Position numbers and translations under genes: made by a program. DNA of 64,000 bases from Sinonovacula constricta (taxonomy: Eukaryota > Mollusca > Bivalvia > Cardiida > Solecurtidae), in contig CM017563.1 of the NCBI GenBank assembly GCA_007844125.1, positions 36,087,921 through 36,151,920 on the forward strand, written 5' to 3'. The notes under the pieces were generated by a model that worked only from the letters and a program-made list of their open reading frames with translations, was not told the DNA's origin and did not search any database. How positions within the stretch are numbered: position 1 is the first letter of the stretch; every line of letters begins with the position of its first letter. Of the stretch, positions 11,621 to 21,974 are shown one piece after another.

Positions 11621-12019
11621 TAATGAACAACTTTTTTACCGATAACACCGATATTTGGTCTTGGTTTAATTATACATTCACAGAATTGCTACAAAAGATG
11701 AACTATATTTTTAAATATTGCATATTTTCAACATGTATGGACCCTAGGGTTTATCACTCCAGAACAGCAATATTCAAAAGGCATGACAGAGCCCAAAATT
11801 GTTTAAGTTTAAAAGACTCAAATATTTAATCTTCTTTATCTTAATTTTCATCTAAAACACTTTACTCTATACTTCCCATCTTTATATTGTTTAATTTTTC
11901 TAGAATATACAGTTTCGCACAGGTTTATGGGTTTTTTCATCTTCATAACATACATAATGTTCAAATAGGTACCGTCTGCCAATGTCAAGGCTATTACTTT
12001 CACGGTCATTGCTGTGACA
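11621..12019. other. Non-coding, nothing recognised
   Basis: AT-rich stretch between the LINE tail and the 650-bp array. It may include LINE 3' UTR. Confidence 0.3.
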
Positions 12020-13570
12020 AAGAATAAGAATATATGACAAAGTCCTATGAGTATTGCAACATATACCAAACTCCGAAAAGGCACAGAACAAAGGTATTTC
12101 ACATGCAAGCCAAGCGAAAGGTAAGAACAAATTTGTGATGAGTCAGTTAAGGGAAAGAGCAAACCCGACAGTTACCGCCTTGGAACGGTCAGTCGGCAAT
12201 ATGGACCGACTGGGGTGCTTAAACCGGTTTTACAGAGCTCTAACCTCGCACTTCCTGACGAGTTTCTCAAATGCAAGCAACGAAAAGAAAAACGATCTTT
12301 TTGAAAACAAAATGTCCATGCGCTGATATTTTCTATATGTTATGACGAAAGTAGTGACGTCATCGAAAAATAATGTCCACATAGTGTTCAGAAAAGGAAT
12401 ATGGTGTTATTTCGATTTGAAAAACAACACAAAAATGGTTGACCACAAATAAAATTAACTTTCTGAATCATGAACAAACATGACCAGAGACGAATAAATG
12501 GTTGTAGCATCCTGTTCATGTGAAGATGGAATTGAAAACCAAAGTTCAATGTCCATCAAAGGAAATACACGTAACAATCCTTATAGGATGAATTAAATGA
12601 CAACATAGATTACATGCACGGGGAGATTTTTTACGACCGCCACACTGCACAAGTAACATTGTTGTGATCATGAATAAGAATATATGACAAAGTCCTATGA
12701 GTATTGCAACATATACAAAACTCCGAAAAGGCACAGAACAAAGGTATTTCACATGCAAGCCAAGCGAAAGGTAAGAACAAATTTGTGATGAGTCATTTAA
12801 GGAAAAGAGCAAACCCGACAGTTACCGCCTTGGAACGGTCAGTCGGCAATATGGACCGACTGTGGTGCTTAAACCGGTTTTACAGAGCTCTAACCTCGCA
12901 CTTCCTGACGAGTTTCTCAAATGCACGCAACGAAAAGAAAAACGATCTTTTTGAAAAGAAAATGTCCATGCGCTGATATTTTCTATATGTTATGACGAAA
13001 GTAGTGACGTCATCGAAAAATAATGTCCACATAGTGTTCAGAAAAGGAATATGGTGTTATTTCGATTTGAAAAACAACACAAAAATGGTTGACCACAAAT
13101 AAAATTAACTTTCTGAATCATGAACAAACATGACCAGAGACGAATAAATGGTTGTAGCATCCTGTTCATGTGAAGATGGAATTGAAAACCAAAGTTCAAT
13201 GTCCATCAAAGGAAATACACGTAACAATCCTTATAGGATGAATTAAATGACAACATAGATTACATGCACGGGGATTTTTTTTACGACCGCCACACTGCAC
13301 AAGTAACATTGTTGTGATCATGAATAAGAATATATGACAAAGTCCTATGAGTATTGCAACATATACCAAACTCCGAAAAGGCACAGAACAAAGGTATTTC
13401 ACATGCAAGCCAAGCGAAAGGTAAGAACAAATTTGTGATGAGTCATTTAAGGAAAAGAGCAAACCCGACAGTTACCGCCTTGGAACGGTCAGTCGGCAAT
13501 ATGGACCGACTGGGGTGCTTAAACCGGTTTTACAGAGCTCTAACCTCGCACTTCCTGACGAGTTTCTCAA
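12020..13570 (+). repeat. Tandem array with exact 650-bp period (2.4 copies)
   Basis: The marker tatatgacaaagtcctatga occurs at 12031, 12681 and 13331, exactly 650 bp apart. Copies 1 and 2 are nearly identical over the whole unit. Copy 3 breaks off at about 13570 after gacgagtttctcaaa. Each unit carries the same small open frame (starting MQHIPNSEKAQ or MQHIQNSEKAQ), plus a roughly 88-codon shadow on the other strand. Because sub-parts of the unit occur elsewhere as non-coding insertions (7382, 9150-9535, 50345), these frames are treated as repeat content, not genes. Confidence 0.85.
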
Positions 13571-14697
13571 AGACGAGTGGAATCAGGGCCACAAGAGTAA
13601 AAATAAATTTAAAAGGCCCAGGAGACCACGAGAGCATCACGTGGTCGAAATATGGGAGTTTGAGTTTCGGCAGTACTGCCGCCTAAACCCAGCCATCAAA
13701 GACTTTATAGACGCCCAGGACTATTTCGAGATAATAAGGGCAAGATCATTGAACCCTCTATCAAGGAAGGCTTGGTCAACGAAAAAACTTTTCGGAATGG
13801 AGGGAGATGACATACAAATTCCAGGAGCAGTGGGAAGGTTGTTTTCACCACCCGACCTTATCGCCCTACCAGTTCTTTTAGGAAATGCCGCCTTTGTTTT
13901 GCATCACGGATATTCTATTTAATGCCATAGACGAACACATGCAAGCCCACATCTGGGAATATCATCTGCCAGACCAACCCAGAAGGCTGCTTGTGGGCGG
14001 CATGAGTGCCAAACATATAATGTTGGCGACGCCTCTCCTTCAATAGTACCTCAATCATGGCTTGATCGTGACTAGAATCTAGCAAGTCGTCGAGTTTCAG
14101 CAGCAACGCGCTTTCAAGAGTTTGTAAAAGAAGTCAGCAACGAGTGGCGACAAGGGGATATAGACCCGGACACGGCCATCATAACGGCCACTATGACTCT
14201 GCAGCAAGACCTACATCGTCCGTAATACCAAGGTAATGAAGCCTTCAAGTAGCCGCATAGCTGCCACGTGAGTCCTGAACCGAGTCGGTGGTGGGGGTAG
14301 GGGGTGGAGTACTAAACGCAACCGTCTGCAGTCTCATCGCGTTTTCGAGCATAAACTCAGTTCCAAAGGGTTGAGCAAACGACACTTGACAGCTCCTATG
14401 GCCATCTTGCGCCACGTGTTGAAAACGCTCAAGGCTCCGAGTGGACTCAACCGTGGTTTTCGGATAAGAAAGAAATCCATGTTCACTTACATGGACGAGC
14501 GTCGCGGGCTTTCTTATCTGTACTGTAAGAGGAAAGTAAGAGATGACGGAATTCATACAGAGCTTCTCGACATTACGCTTTGCCCTATTGTTTTGCAAGA
14601 ACAAGAGGACATTGACCAGGAGTTGATTGACCTACTGACCAATAGTTTTGAGTTCTCTGTGAAAAAGGCCCTGCAACAGAAACATCCAAGAAAGTAG
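13571..14697 (+). pseudogene. Unrecognised broken coding island
   Basis: Directly after the 650-bp array the base composition becomes clearly more GC-rich, and several coding-like pieces follow in different plus-strand frames. Piece 1 (13571-13920) includes HHVVEIWEFEFRQYCRLNPA and KLFGMEGDDIQIPGAVGRLF. Piece 2 (13927-14045) includes HMQAHIWEYHLPDQPRRLL. Piece 3 (14112-14225) includes FQEFVKEVSNEWRQGDIDPD. Piece 4 (14371-14697) includes MFTYMDERRGLSYLYCKRKV and ends at a TAG. The frame changes look like frameshifts in one former gene of perhaps 350-380 codons. I do not recognise the family. No catalytic motif, signal peptide or membrane segment is evident. It could be a captured mobile-element or viral-derived gene, or a processed host gene. 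Confidence 0.4.
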
Positions 14698-15560
14698 TGA
14701 GATGTTTCCACTCCCGGAATGTACGTAAATTGCGGTCTTTTGGTGCAACAATGAGTGGCAAATCATTTTGGACTTTTGCCTGTTAAGAGAGAAACACATT
14801 ATGTTTACCATACCGCCGGAAAAAAGGTTTTATATTGCTACGGCATTTTTCAACCCCTTTTTGAGACCAAGAAAAAATAGTTGCCATTTTTAACATTTCA
14901 TCAAGGATAACCGACGGAAGAACAAGTCAACTTTCCAGTCCTTCTACCTTAGACAAGATGAAAAACTTGTTTGTTAAGACATGCATCTTCGGCATTTAAA
15001 GTTGCAGTGCCGACCGTTTCAAAGTGAAGGAATCGTAAAAATAAGGCCATCATCGGTTAAAGGGACCCTAAACTTAGACTTCTAGAGAATACGGGCACAC
15101 GATTGCATTGGGATGGGTTGATATTTAAACCGATACAACACCCGTTTCGAATTTAAGTAGGTCGTTTATATTCAGACATTTTTCTTACGCCCGCTTCCGA
15201 TTAATTCCTGGTTTTGATCGGAAAATGGCGGAAAAGCAACCACGTGATGTATGAATAATAATTATGTAAACAGTCATGGTCCTACTCAAAGGAAGCCAGG
15301 CTAGCTTAGACATTGTCTAACAACTTTAAAAGAAAGGACTTTAAATGAAAACTGGTTATATATCTGGGGCCGCAGCACATACATGTACGTTAAATCGTTG
15401 AATTTGGAGTGATCGCGGTAAACATCAGTCGATAACACGCAAAGAAGGAATGTAGCCCATAAATAAATTAATCATATAAAAGAAACAAGAAAGAGAACAA
15501 AGAAGACTGCATGGTTGTATCACAATATTTTTTTTGTCTCAACACATGTATTGAACGACG
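14698..15560. other. Non-coding region ahead of a possible first exon
   Basis: Mixed-composition DNA with no ORF of note. The segment 15060-15260 is less AT-rich than its surroundings and could be promoter-proximal if the ATG at 15561 is real. Confidence 0.25.
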
Positions 15561-15625
15561 ATGGCAATGGAAGTTGAACTGAATGGGGACAGTGATTTAG
15601 CCCAGTTCCTGCTTAAAACTATCAG
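15561..15625 (+). CDS. Possible first coding exon of an unidentified host gene
   Basis: An ATG in fair context (acgacgATGG) opens a 21-codon frame, MAMEVELNGDSDLAQFLL and three further residues. It ends in AG|GTAGGC, a good donor, leaving phase 2. The residue mix (acidic, no low complexity) is gene-like, unlike most ORFs nearby. No downstream exon in the right phase was found. The best-looking spliced block downstream, 18385-18447, is open only in a frame that does not fit this phase. Without transcripts this stays a guess. Confidence 0.25.
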
Positions 15626-15959
15626 GTAGGCGCTGCGTTTACTAAGAATTATTAGAAATTTAAAGTACTTAAGAGTTATTATAAAACCATGTCAATACTG
15701 TTCTTTAATATGTATATTTCCTGCTATATATACGGTATTCTGTCGCATATATATGAAGGTTATTATAGTTTATACCCCTTTTAGTATTTGGACTCAACAC
15801 GGTTCGTACCCAATTATTATTATGGGATATTTCTCAACAGTGCTTTAAAAAAATTGAATGATCATCGTTTTACCATATAAAGAAGTTAACTGAAGTTTTC
15901 AGATTGATCTGATTCAGGCATAGATAAGATACCTTATGCATAGTTTGTATTGTCTATTT

Positions 15960-16850
15960 TTAGGACGACACTGCAGTTTACCTGGTCATCACAGATAATC
16001 AAGACTGCCTTAGGTAACAGAAGGATTTACAGACATTAGAAGCTTGAGAGAAAAGTTATGGGAAATGGAGTTTAACCCTGGCAAATGTCAAGTCTTAAAC
16101 ATAACTAGGAATAAAAAGAAAATCAAGTTTGGTTATAAGTTACATGGACAAATTTTAGAGGTAGTAGCAAGTGCAAAATATCTAGGCATTGACATTTCTA
16201 GTGACCTGTCATGGAATCAGCACATTGACAGAATCACTCAGAGTGCAAATAAAACTCTTGGATTCTTACGAAGAAATCTACCTTAAAAAAACCCAGAAAA
16301 TTCGCTAAGTCATATAAATCACTAGTTAGACCGCAACTGGAATATGCGTCTACTGTTTGGTCACCACACACACAGTGTAACATTAACAAAATTGAAATGA
16401 TCCAACGCAGAGCAGCCCGTTTGGTCAAAGGTCAATATTCCCCTTACGACAGTGTGACGACTATGCTCGATGACCTAAAATGGGAGACATGAGAATCCAG
16501 AAGAACCTCTGCTAGACTATGTATGTTTTTCAAAATATTCCATGGTTTTGTGGCAATTTCAGTCCCACCATATTTAGTACAGCCATTGAGAAGAACCAGG
16601 CACATCCATCCATTAACATACAGGCAGGTTCACATTAAAATTGATATTTTTAAATACTCTTTCTTTCCTCAGACCGTCGTATTATGGAACCAAAAACACT
16701 GTTTTTAACCTGATTTTAACTCTTTTAACATTTTCAACCCTGTTTTTCTTTGAAGTCTTCTTGTCATTTAAAAACTTTTATTCTTGCACTGACGCGCACC
16801 TCCTAGAAATACCCGAAAGGGGCGTAGAGCAGTATAAAATAAATAGATAG
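15960..16850 (+). mobile_element. LINE fragment (CR1/Jockey-like RT tail), decayed
   Basis: Plus-strand pieces match the part of non-LTR reverse transcriptases downstream of the catalytic core. They include MEFNPGKCQVLNITRNKKK and ASAKYLGIDISSDLSWNQHI (16060-16215), then LVRPQLEYASTVWSP (16321-16365) and MIQRRAARLVKGQYSPYDS (16398-16455). A tail with PPYLVQPLRRTRHIHP follows. Frameshifts near 16285 and stops near 16490 break it. The RT core (YADD box) is absent, so the copy is 5'-truncated. Confidence 0.75.
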
Positions 16851-17919
16851 GACTACATTGGTGTTGACTAGAACATTTATCAACATATCATAATATCATC
16901 ACATAAGTAGAAAATTATTTATCATAAAAATAAACTATGTAAAATATGCACATGTGCATTTTTACACATGTGCTGTGGATCTTCCTCAGTAAAAAAAGCT
17001 GGACATCAGCATAATTACATTAGAGAGAGTTTAATGACATGATATTTTAACTAAATTATATGCACCAAGTCTATTTGTATGAAAATGTAAAAAAAATCAC
17101 TTATTCATGCAATCATTTCATTTTAGTATTTTCATTTTTTTGTGCTAAGCCTGAGAAGTTGTTCAAACAAAAATTATAAAATGGATTAAAATATTACCTT
17201 TTATCATTAGAGCATCGATATGAGTCTTATGTCTTTTTTAAGTATTAAGCTGTATTTATGATGGGAGAATGGATTTAGCTTTCCAACAATTTGAAATATA
17301 TATATATATTTATTTTTATGCCATAATTGCTGCACAATAAGCTTGAACAACTTCACACTATGCATGTTGAATTATATGCCATGTTTATTCATCCCTCCTA
17401 AACAATACACTGATTTGTCCTAAATGATGCAATAATTTAAATATATATATGAATTTATGAAGGGTGGATCACATACAAAACACATTGTGTCATGCGCATA
17501 CACTAAACTAACAAAGATGGTTTAGAATTGAAAATTGCATATCCTGACAATTACTTGCATCATCAATTCAAATAAATGTATTGTATAACATGTTAAGGAT
17601 AAGATAAGTAGGTAACATAAAAAATAATATTTTTCTGTCTTGGTCCATTCTATTATTTACATCATATGTTGTTCTCATCAGCTGAATGGTCCCAAATGAT
17701 AACACCATTTGGAGCCTATGCTGGTTTATAATTTTACTTCGACACCAGGGTGTGAGATGTCAATGTTGTCAAAGGCAACTGAATTACAACTGAAATGAGG
17801 TAATTATATATTTTGTGGCTTGTAAAGTATTGTGTTTAGCATCCCATCACCAACATTTTGGTAACCTGCAGGAAGTTTCTACTTAAACTAGTATGACCTT
17901 CACTGTGTTTTTTCATTCT
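16851..17919. other. AT-rich non-coding, nothing recognised
   Basis: No supported exon or repeat boundary. Short (AT)n runs occur near 17295 and 17442. Confidence 0.3.
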
Positions 17920-18200
17920 CATCACAAATACCAGGCTGTCCAGCATGTTAATACAGTTAATGCGCCACCATCTTCTTCAAATGGACACTACCTCTACTTA
18001 AGTGAAAAAAATTGTTAATGAGGCAATCCACGCGACCAAACATGCAGACTAGCTTCCTGTGAAGCATATATGGTGCTGTCTTCACAGTTAAAACATGGAA
18101 TGAATATACCAGACATAATACTGCACCTAGTCACATTTCATGTATCCTGATACCAGGCTAACCAGTGAATTTCTCGGTCAAGCTGAGTTTAGACAAGGGT
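17920..18200 (-). repeat. Degenerate fragment of SINE family B
   Basis: Pieces such as ttcaaatggacactacct, gtgctgtcttcacagt, atcctgataccaggctaacc (18139-18160) line up with the body of the SINE at 40250-40506 in the same orientation, but are strongly diverged. Confidence 0.4.
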
Positions 18201-18699
18201 GCTTTATTCATACCATCTTTATGACTGTTAGTTGCTGGCTTGGTTTTTATCCTATGCTTCAAGTATCTCAAGTCATCATCTGCAAAATACACTGCCATGG
18301 CAAATAGAACCATTCTTTATGACCTAATATATTATATATTTCTATTGTTACACATTATTTAACTTGGACACCTCATCATTTCAGTGACATCAGTGTGTTT
18401 ATGTCTGGGGTTGAAAAATGACATTGGTCAGACAAAACTGCATCAAAGTAAGTTGAGCGAAGCATTTAAGTCTATTTTAAATGAGCAGTATATGTTCATA
18501 CACTACACTGGAAAAATCATAAATATATTTCCCCACTTGTGACAAAAATTGAACTGTGAGTCAGCAAAACCAACATGTAAATTTTCTTTTATTTCTTGTG
18601 TAAAAAAATATAAGTTTGTTTAGTTAATAAATAATCACCCACCTACTATCTTGTCAGTTATCCCAGACTAAGGGCATATAGTTTTGTCTTCATTGGGAA

Positions 18700-18815
18700 A
18701 TGCATGAAATGAACTCCTTAACATGATAGCAGACCCAGTCATATTATACTTACTCCAGGCCAACCAGTCATGGAAATACTCATATATGGGTTAGCCAGGT
18801 AACCATACCTCTACC
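18700..18815 (-). repeat. Degenerate fragment of SINE family B
   Basis: The block with ccaggccaaccagtcatgga followed by gccaggtaaccatacctcta resembles the ccggaccaaccagtcatgga / gggagccataccactacc part of the copy at 40250-40506. Confidence 0.4.
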
Positions 18816-18977
18816 CTTTTTTTAATGAATTTGGTATTTTGTGCCTGGATATAAACATAGAACCTCAGAGCTCATGAACCCATTGATCGATTGCATCTTT
18901 AAATCTGGTTAAAGTTATAATTTTTAATGGATTAAAAATTCAGAGCATAACCTCCATTTATTCTTGAGAGATTAGGA

Positions 18978-19247
18978 TTTGTCGACATTTTTTGCCGATA
19001 CTGCGCAGCGACATTTCTATCATTATAGCACAGGGGCACTAATGAGGTGCCCAAGGACTTAACACGACCGGTCCATTATACTGACACCGACGAGTCAGGC
19101 GTAATGCTGTCCCCTTAGCCCCGAGCGTTAGGAGGGAAGCCACTACTACCAACTTTAAAGTTTTTGGTTTGACCCGGCCGGGGTTCGAACCCGCGACCTC
19201 CCGATCCGCAGGCCAACGCTCTACCAATTGAGCTATTGCGGCCGGTC
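18978..19247 (-). mobile_element. tRNA-derived SINE, family A, copy 1
   Basis: Read on the minus strand, the unit starts at about 19247. It has a tRNA-like head with an A box (tagctcaattggtagagcg) and a consensus B box (gggttcgaaccccg), that is, an internal Pol III promoter. A conserved body follows (ggaggtcgcgggttcg head, then gccccgagcg... region, then the end with tgctataatgatagaaatgt). The same unit occurs at 46978-47240. The head does not fold into a clean anticodon arm, so it is a SINE and not a tRNA gene. The open frame reading REVAGSNPGRVKPKTLKL is a by-product of the head. Confidence 0.85.
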
Positions 19248-19339
19248 TTTTTTCTTGATCAAATAGGAAAGTATTAAGAATTTTTTTATTACAAACACAA
19301 ACACAGTTCGAGCCATGATCATTTTGGCAAACTCCAGCT

Positions 19340-19515
19340 AATTATTAGTGGAGGTAAACCCAGACTTATGTTTAGGTAGAGCCACTGGTGCACTGCAGGT
19401 TCGCTGGAAAACCTCCCCACTTGAAAGTTATTTTCCAAATAGCACTAGAAACTCATGCAGTGAGGCGCTGAGGAGATACAAATCAGTCACTAACTGCTTG
19501 GCTACTGTTGCGCCC
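19340..19515 (-). mobile_element. tRNA-like SINE, family C, diverged copy
   Basis: On the minus strand the head at about 19515 (agtgactgatttgtatctcc) and the body (aacctgcagtgcaccagtgg) match the better-preserved copy at 61830-62012. Confidence 0.45.
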
Positions 19516-19682
19516 AGTTTATTGTTCACAGAAAATAAACACATACACAACAAACCTTATTGTCAATAGCATATACAAAGAAGGTTTTATGTAATGAAAA
19601 GTATATTACTTATTTAGCGGAAATATATTGTTAAATAATTTGAACTTCCAGAAACTCAACCTACATGTCAATGAGGTGATAC

Positions 19683-19685
<3 letters not shown>

Positions 19686-19754
<69 letters not shown>

Positions 19755-19792
19755 CACACACAGAGAGGGGGAGGGAGGGAGAGAGAGAGAGA
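19686..19792. repeat. Microsatellite (GA)n
   Basis: Long ga dinucleotide run with a short ca and gggagg interruption near 19755-19775. Confidence 0.95.
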
Positions 19793-19799
19793 GCAACCC

Positions 19800-21050
19800 T
19801 GTATATTGTGTATTTACTTGGACAAAACTTTATACGTCTATTTGTATGTCTTGTTAGCCAGTTTATATAATGTGAGTCAAGACAACAGGTATACATGTTT
19901 CATAGGTTTATATGATTACTGGTACATACAGACAGCACATGGCTGACAAACCAGGGGTTCTTGGTCCGAGCCTTGATCCAACACTTTTTTATTTTCCTTT
20001 CTCCTTCATTTTTTATTTAAGTTCCAATTCTTTTGTAGAAGCAAGCTAGCTGGCTAACAATGTTGAGTTACTGCAAAGTGTTTATTTAAAAGCCAATTAC
20101 TTAAATAAACATGAAAAAATAAGGCAGTAAAATGGTGTTTATCCTCCCTAGCACTGGTAAACTAACTGTTAATGTTTTACTATTTAATCTTTCTTACAAT
20201 CAATATCCATGCATTTATGCATATTTTATAACTTGTTGATAGACATAAAAATCACCAAGAAGGGGATTATGATGATGCAGAATATATACCAACCCTACTA
20301 CTGTTGCTGTTGCTGCTACTACTACAAGTTACAGTTTCAAGGTTTCAAGACTATACCTTTGGTATTAAAAATACCTATAATTAGGTATAATGGAACAAAG
20401 CCACTTCTTACAGAAATTATGTTTCTTATACACAGGTATTCTTCATAACATAACAACAGAACATGGATCAACCCTATTCATGATGGGTTATGTGGTTGCA
20501 GCCATGAGCCACTGGGTGATGAGGAATGCAAAAAACACTGGCAACTCCAAATAAAGCAGATTATATATTGAACTGTTGGCTCGTGCCATCCCAGAAAAAA
20601 TTCAGGTTAGCCAAAGTTATGTTAACTTGTTATTTTTCATTGAACTTGTGGTAGTTTAGCATCTGTTCATTTACATGTTAATGACTTCAAGAAGCAAATC
20701 ATGTTTGACTTTATAATACTTGTAAAACAAAAGGTTTAACTCTTTTTTAAAACAGTAAATAATAATTTTTATCATTTCAAAGAAAGAAAATCTTAATTTA
20801 TTGATTAAAGTTTTAAAACGTAAGGCCTTAAAATTATTCAGGCAATATATTACCACGAGTTAATATTTCTTGTTAGTATTTAGACAAAATTTATGTTAAG
20901 TTTATGTTATGATATATTGATGTATTTTATGTTCATAAATTTTAGAAATAATGCAGGCCTAGAAGATTTCCACTTGCACCTTTGTAATCGGAATCGGATG
21001 AAGTTCCTCAGTTGCGCGACAAGCGACTGACTAGATGACAGAATTCCCCC
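19800..21050. other. AT-rich non-coding, nothing recognised
   Basis: A short (CTG)/(CTA) triplet patch occurs near 20300. No exon or terminal repeat is supported. Confidence 0.3.
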
Positions 21051-21370
21051 GGTCACACCGATTGGCGTAGACAAAAACACGATTTAACTTACCAAGCTGA
21101 ACGATTTGTAACGTGCAATTTCATTGGTTGTTACCCAACTGTTCATCCAAAGAGAAAATCTGTCTCGGCGGCAACAAGCGAAAGTCGAGAGGACAGACTT
21201 ATCCGAGGCAAACCGATTGGAGTAGACAACTAATCAGAACACCTCGGATAATTCACGAATTATTCCGAGGATGGAATAACCCGAGGAGTTCCGACTGGTA
21301 GACACGATTAAACTTACGATTTGTAATGCGCGATTACATTGGTTGTTACCCGACTGTTCATCCAATCAGA
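21050..21370 (+). repeat. Imperfect direct duplication, spacing about 221 bp
   Basis: The end of each copy is very similar: attggttgttacccaactgt, tcatccaa at 21123-21150 and attggttgttacccgactgt, tcatccaa at 21339-21366. Each is preceded by cgatttgtaa(c/t)g. The start is also duplicated (ccgattggcgtagac and ccgactggtagac). Several short palindromes of the type cctcgg/ccgagg lie between. Confidence 0.55.
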
Positions 21371-21917
21371 AAAGCCGTAGCTCAGCGATAACGTATCCGG
21401 TTAAGTTTTGATGGTGACTGTTTACAACTAGAAAATTATATTAAAACCCCCCGAAAATGTCATGATTATTGAACGTACGGACGAGTCTCACTTGGCGAGA
21501 GATGTAGTTGTGGAATGTTAATACAAATTCGGATGGTAATGGTTAGAAAGTGAAATTGAACTTGATGGTATTCGAGTAGCCCTGTCCAAATTTATCAGAA
21601 AGATCGACAGTCCAGGAAAGTGTATGTATATTCTTTGTGTGAAAACCATATCTCATGGGTCTCTAGGATGTGTTGCTTCTATAGTAAAATACTTTAGTGA
21701 AATGAAACTTATGTAGACTTAAGAATTTCCGAAATCCAAAAAAAATAAAAAATACATACATCTTCTTTGTGGGTGTGCTTGGCCTTTGCTAGTTATCTCT
21801 TGTCAGTCACATTGTTATATATGTATTATGACTTCATATAATACATATGCATGTAAATATGCTGGATTGTTTGGAGAAATGCTAATATTTTTTTACTTAT
21901 GGACTAGTCTTTTTTTT
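21371..21917. other. Non-coding, nothing recognised
   Basis: No gene signal was seen. From about 21918 one partial unit of the 56-bp minisatellite begins. Confidence 0.3.
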
Positions 21918-21974
21918 TGTTCATTTGCCACTGTTTAATATATTGGGCAGTCCGATAACTATATAGTTTCAAAA

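Noticed and set aside
12256..12300. ctgacgag followed later by gaaaa in each 650-bp unit resembles part of a hammerhead ribozyme core
   Set aside because: No GAAA directly after a closed stem II, no matching stems I and III and no cleavage site in the right place, so the match is only a 7-base word.
12054..13686. Repeated ORFs starting MQHIPNSEKAQNKG as a tandem gene family
   Set aside because: They lie in an exact 650-bp DNA repeat whose parts occur elsewhere as non-coding insertions, and both strands are open over the same stretch.
19170..19247. tRNA gene on the minus strand
   Set aside because: A and B boxes are good, but the anticodon arm does not pair and the unit continues into a conserved SINE body that recurs at 46978-47240.
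19628..19896. Arg/Glu and Ser/Leu repeat proteins on both strands
   Set aside because: Translation of a (GA)n microsatellite.
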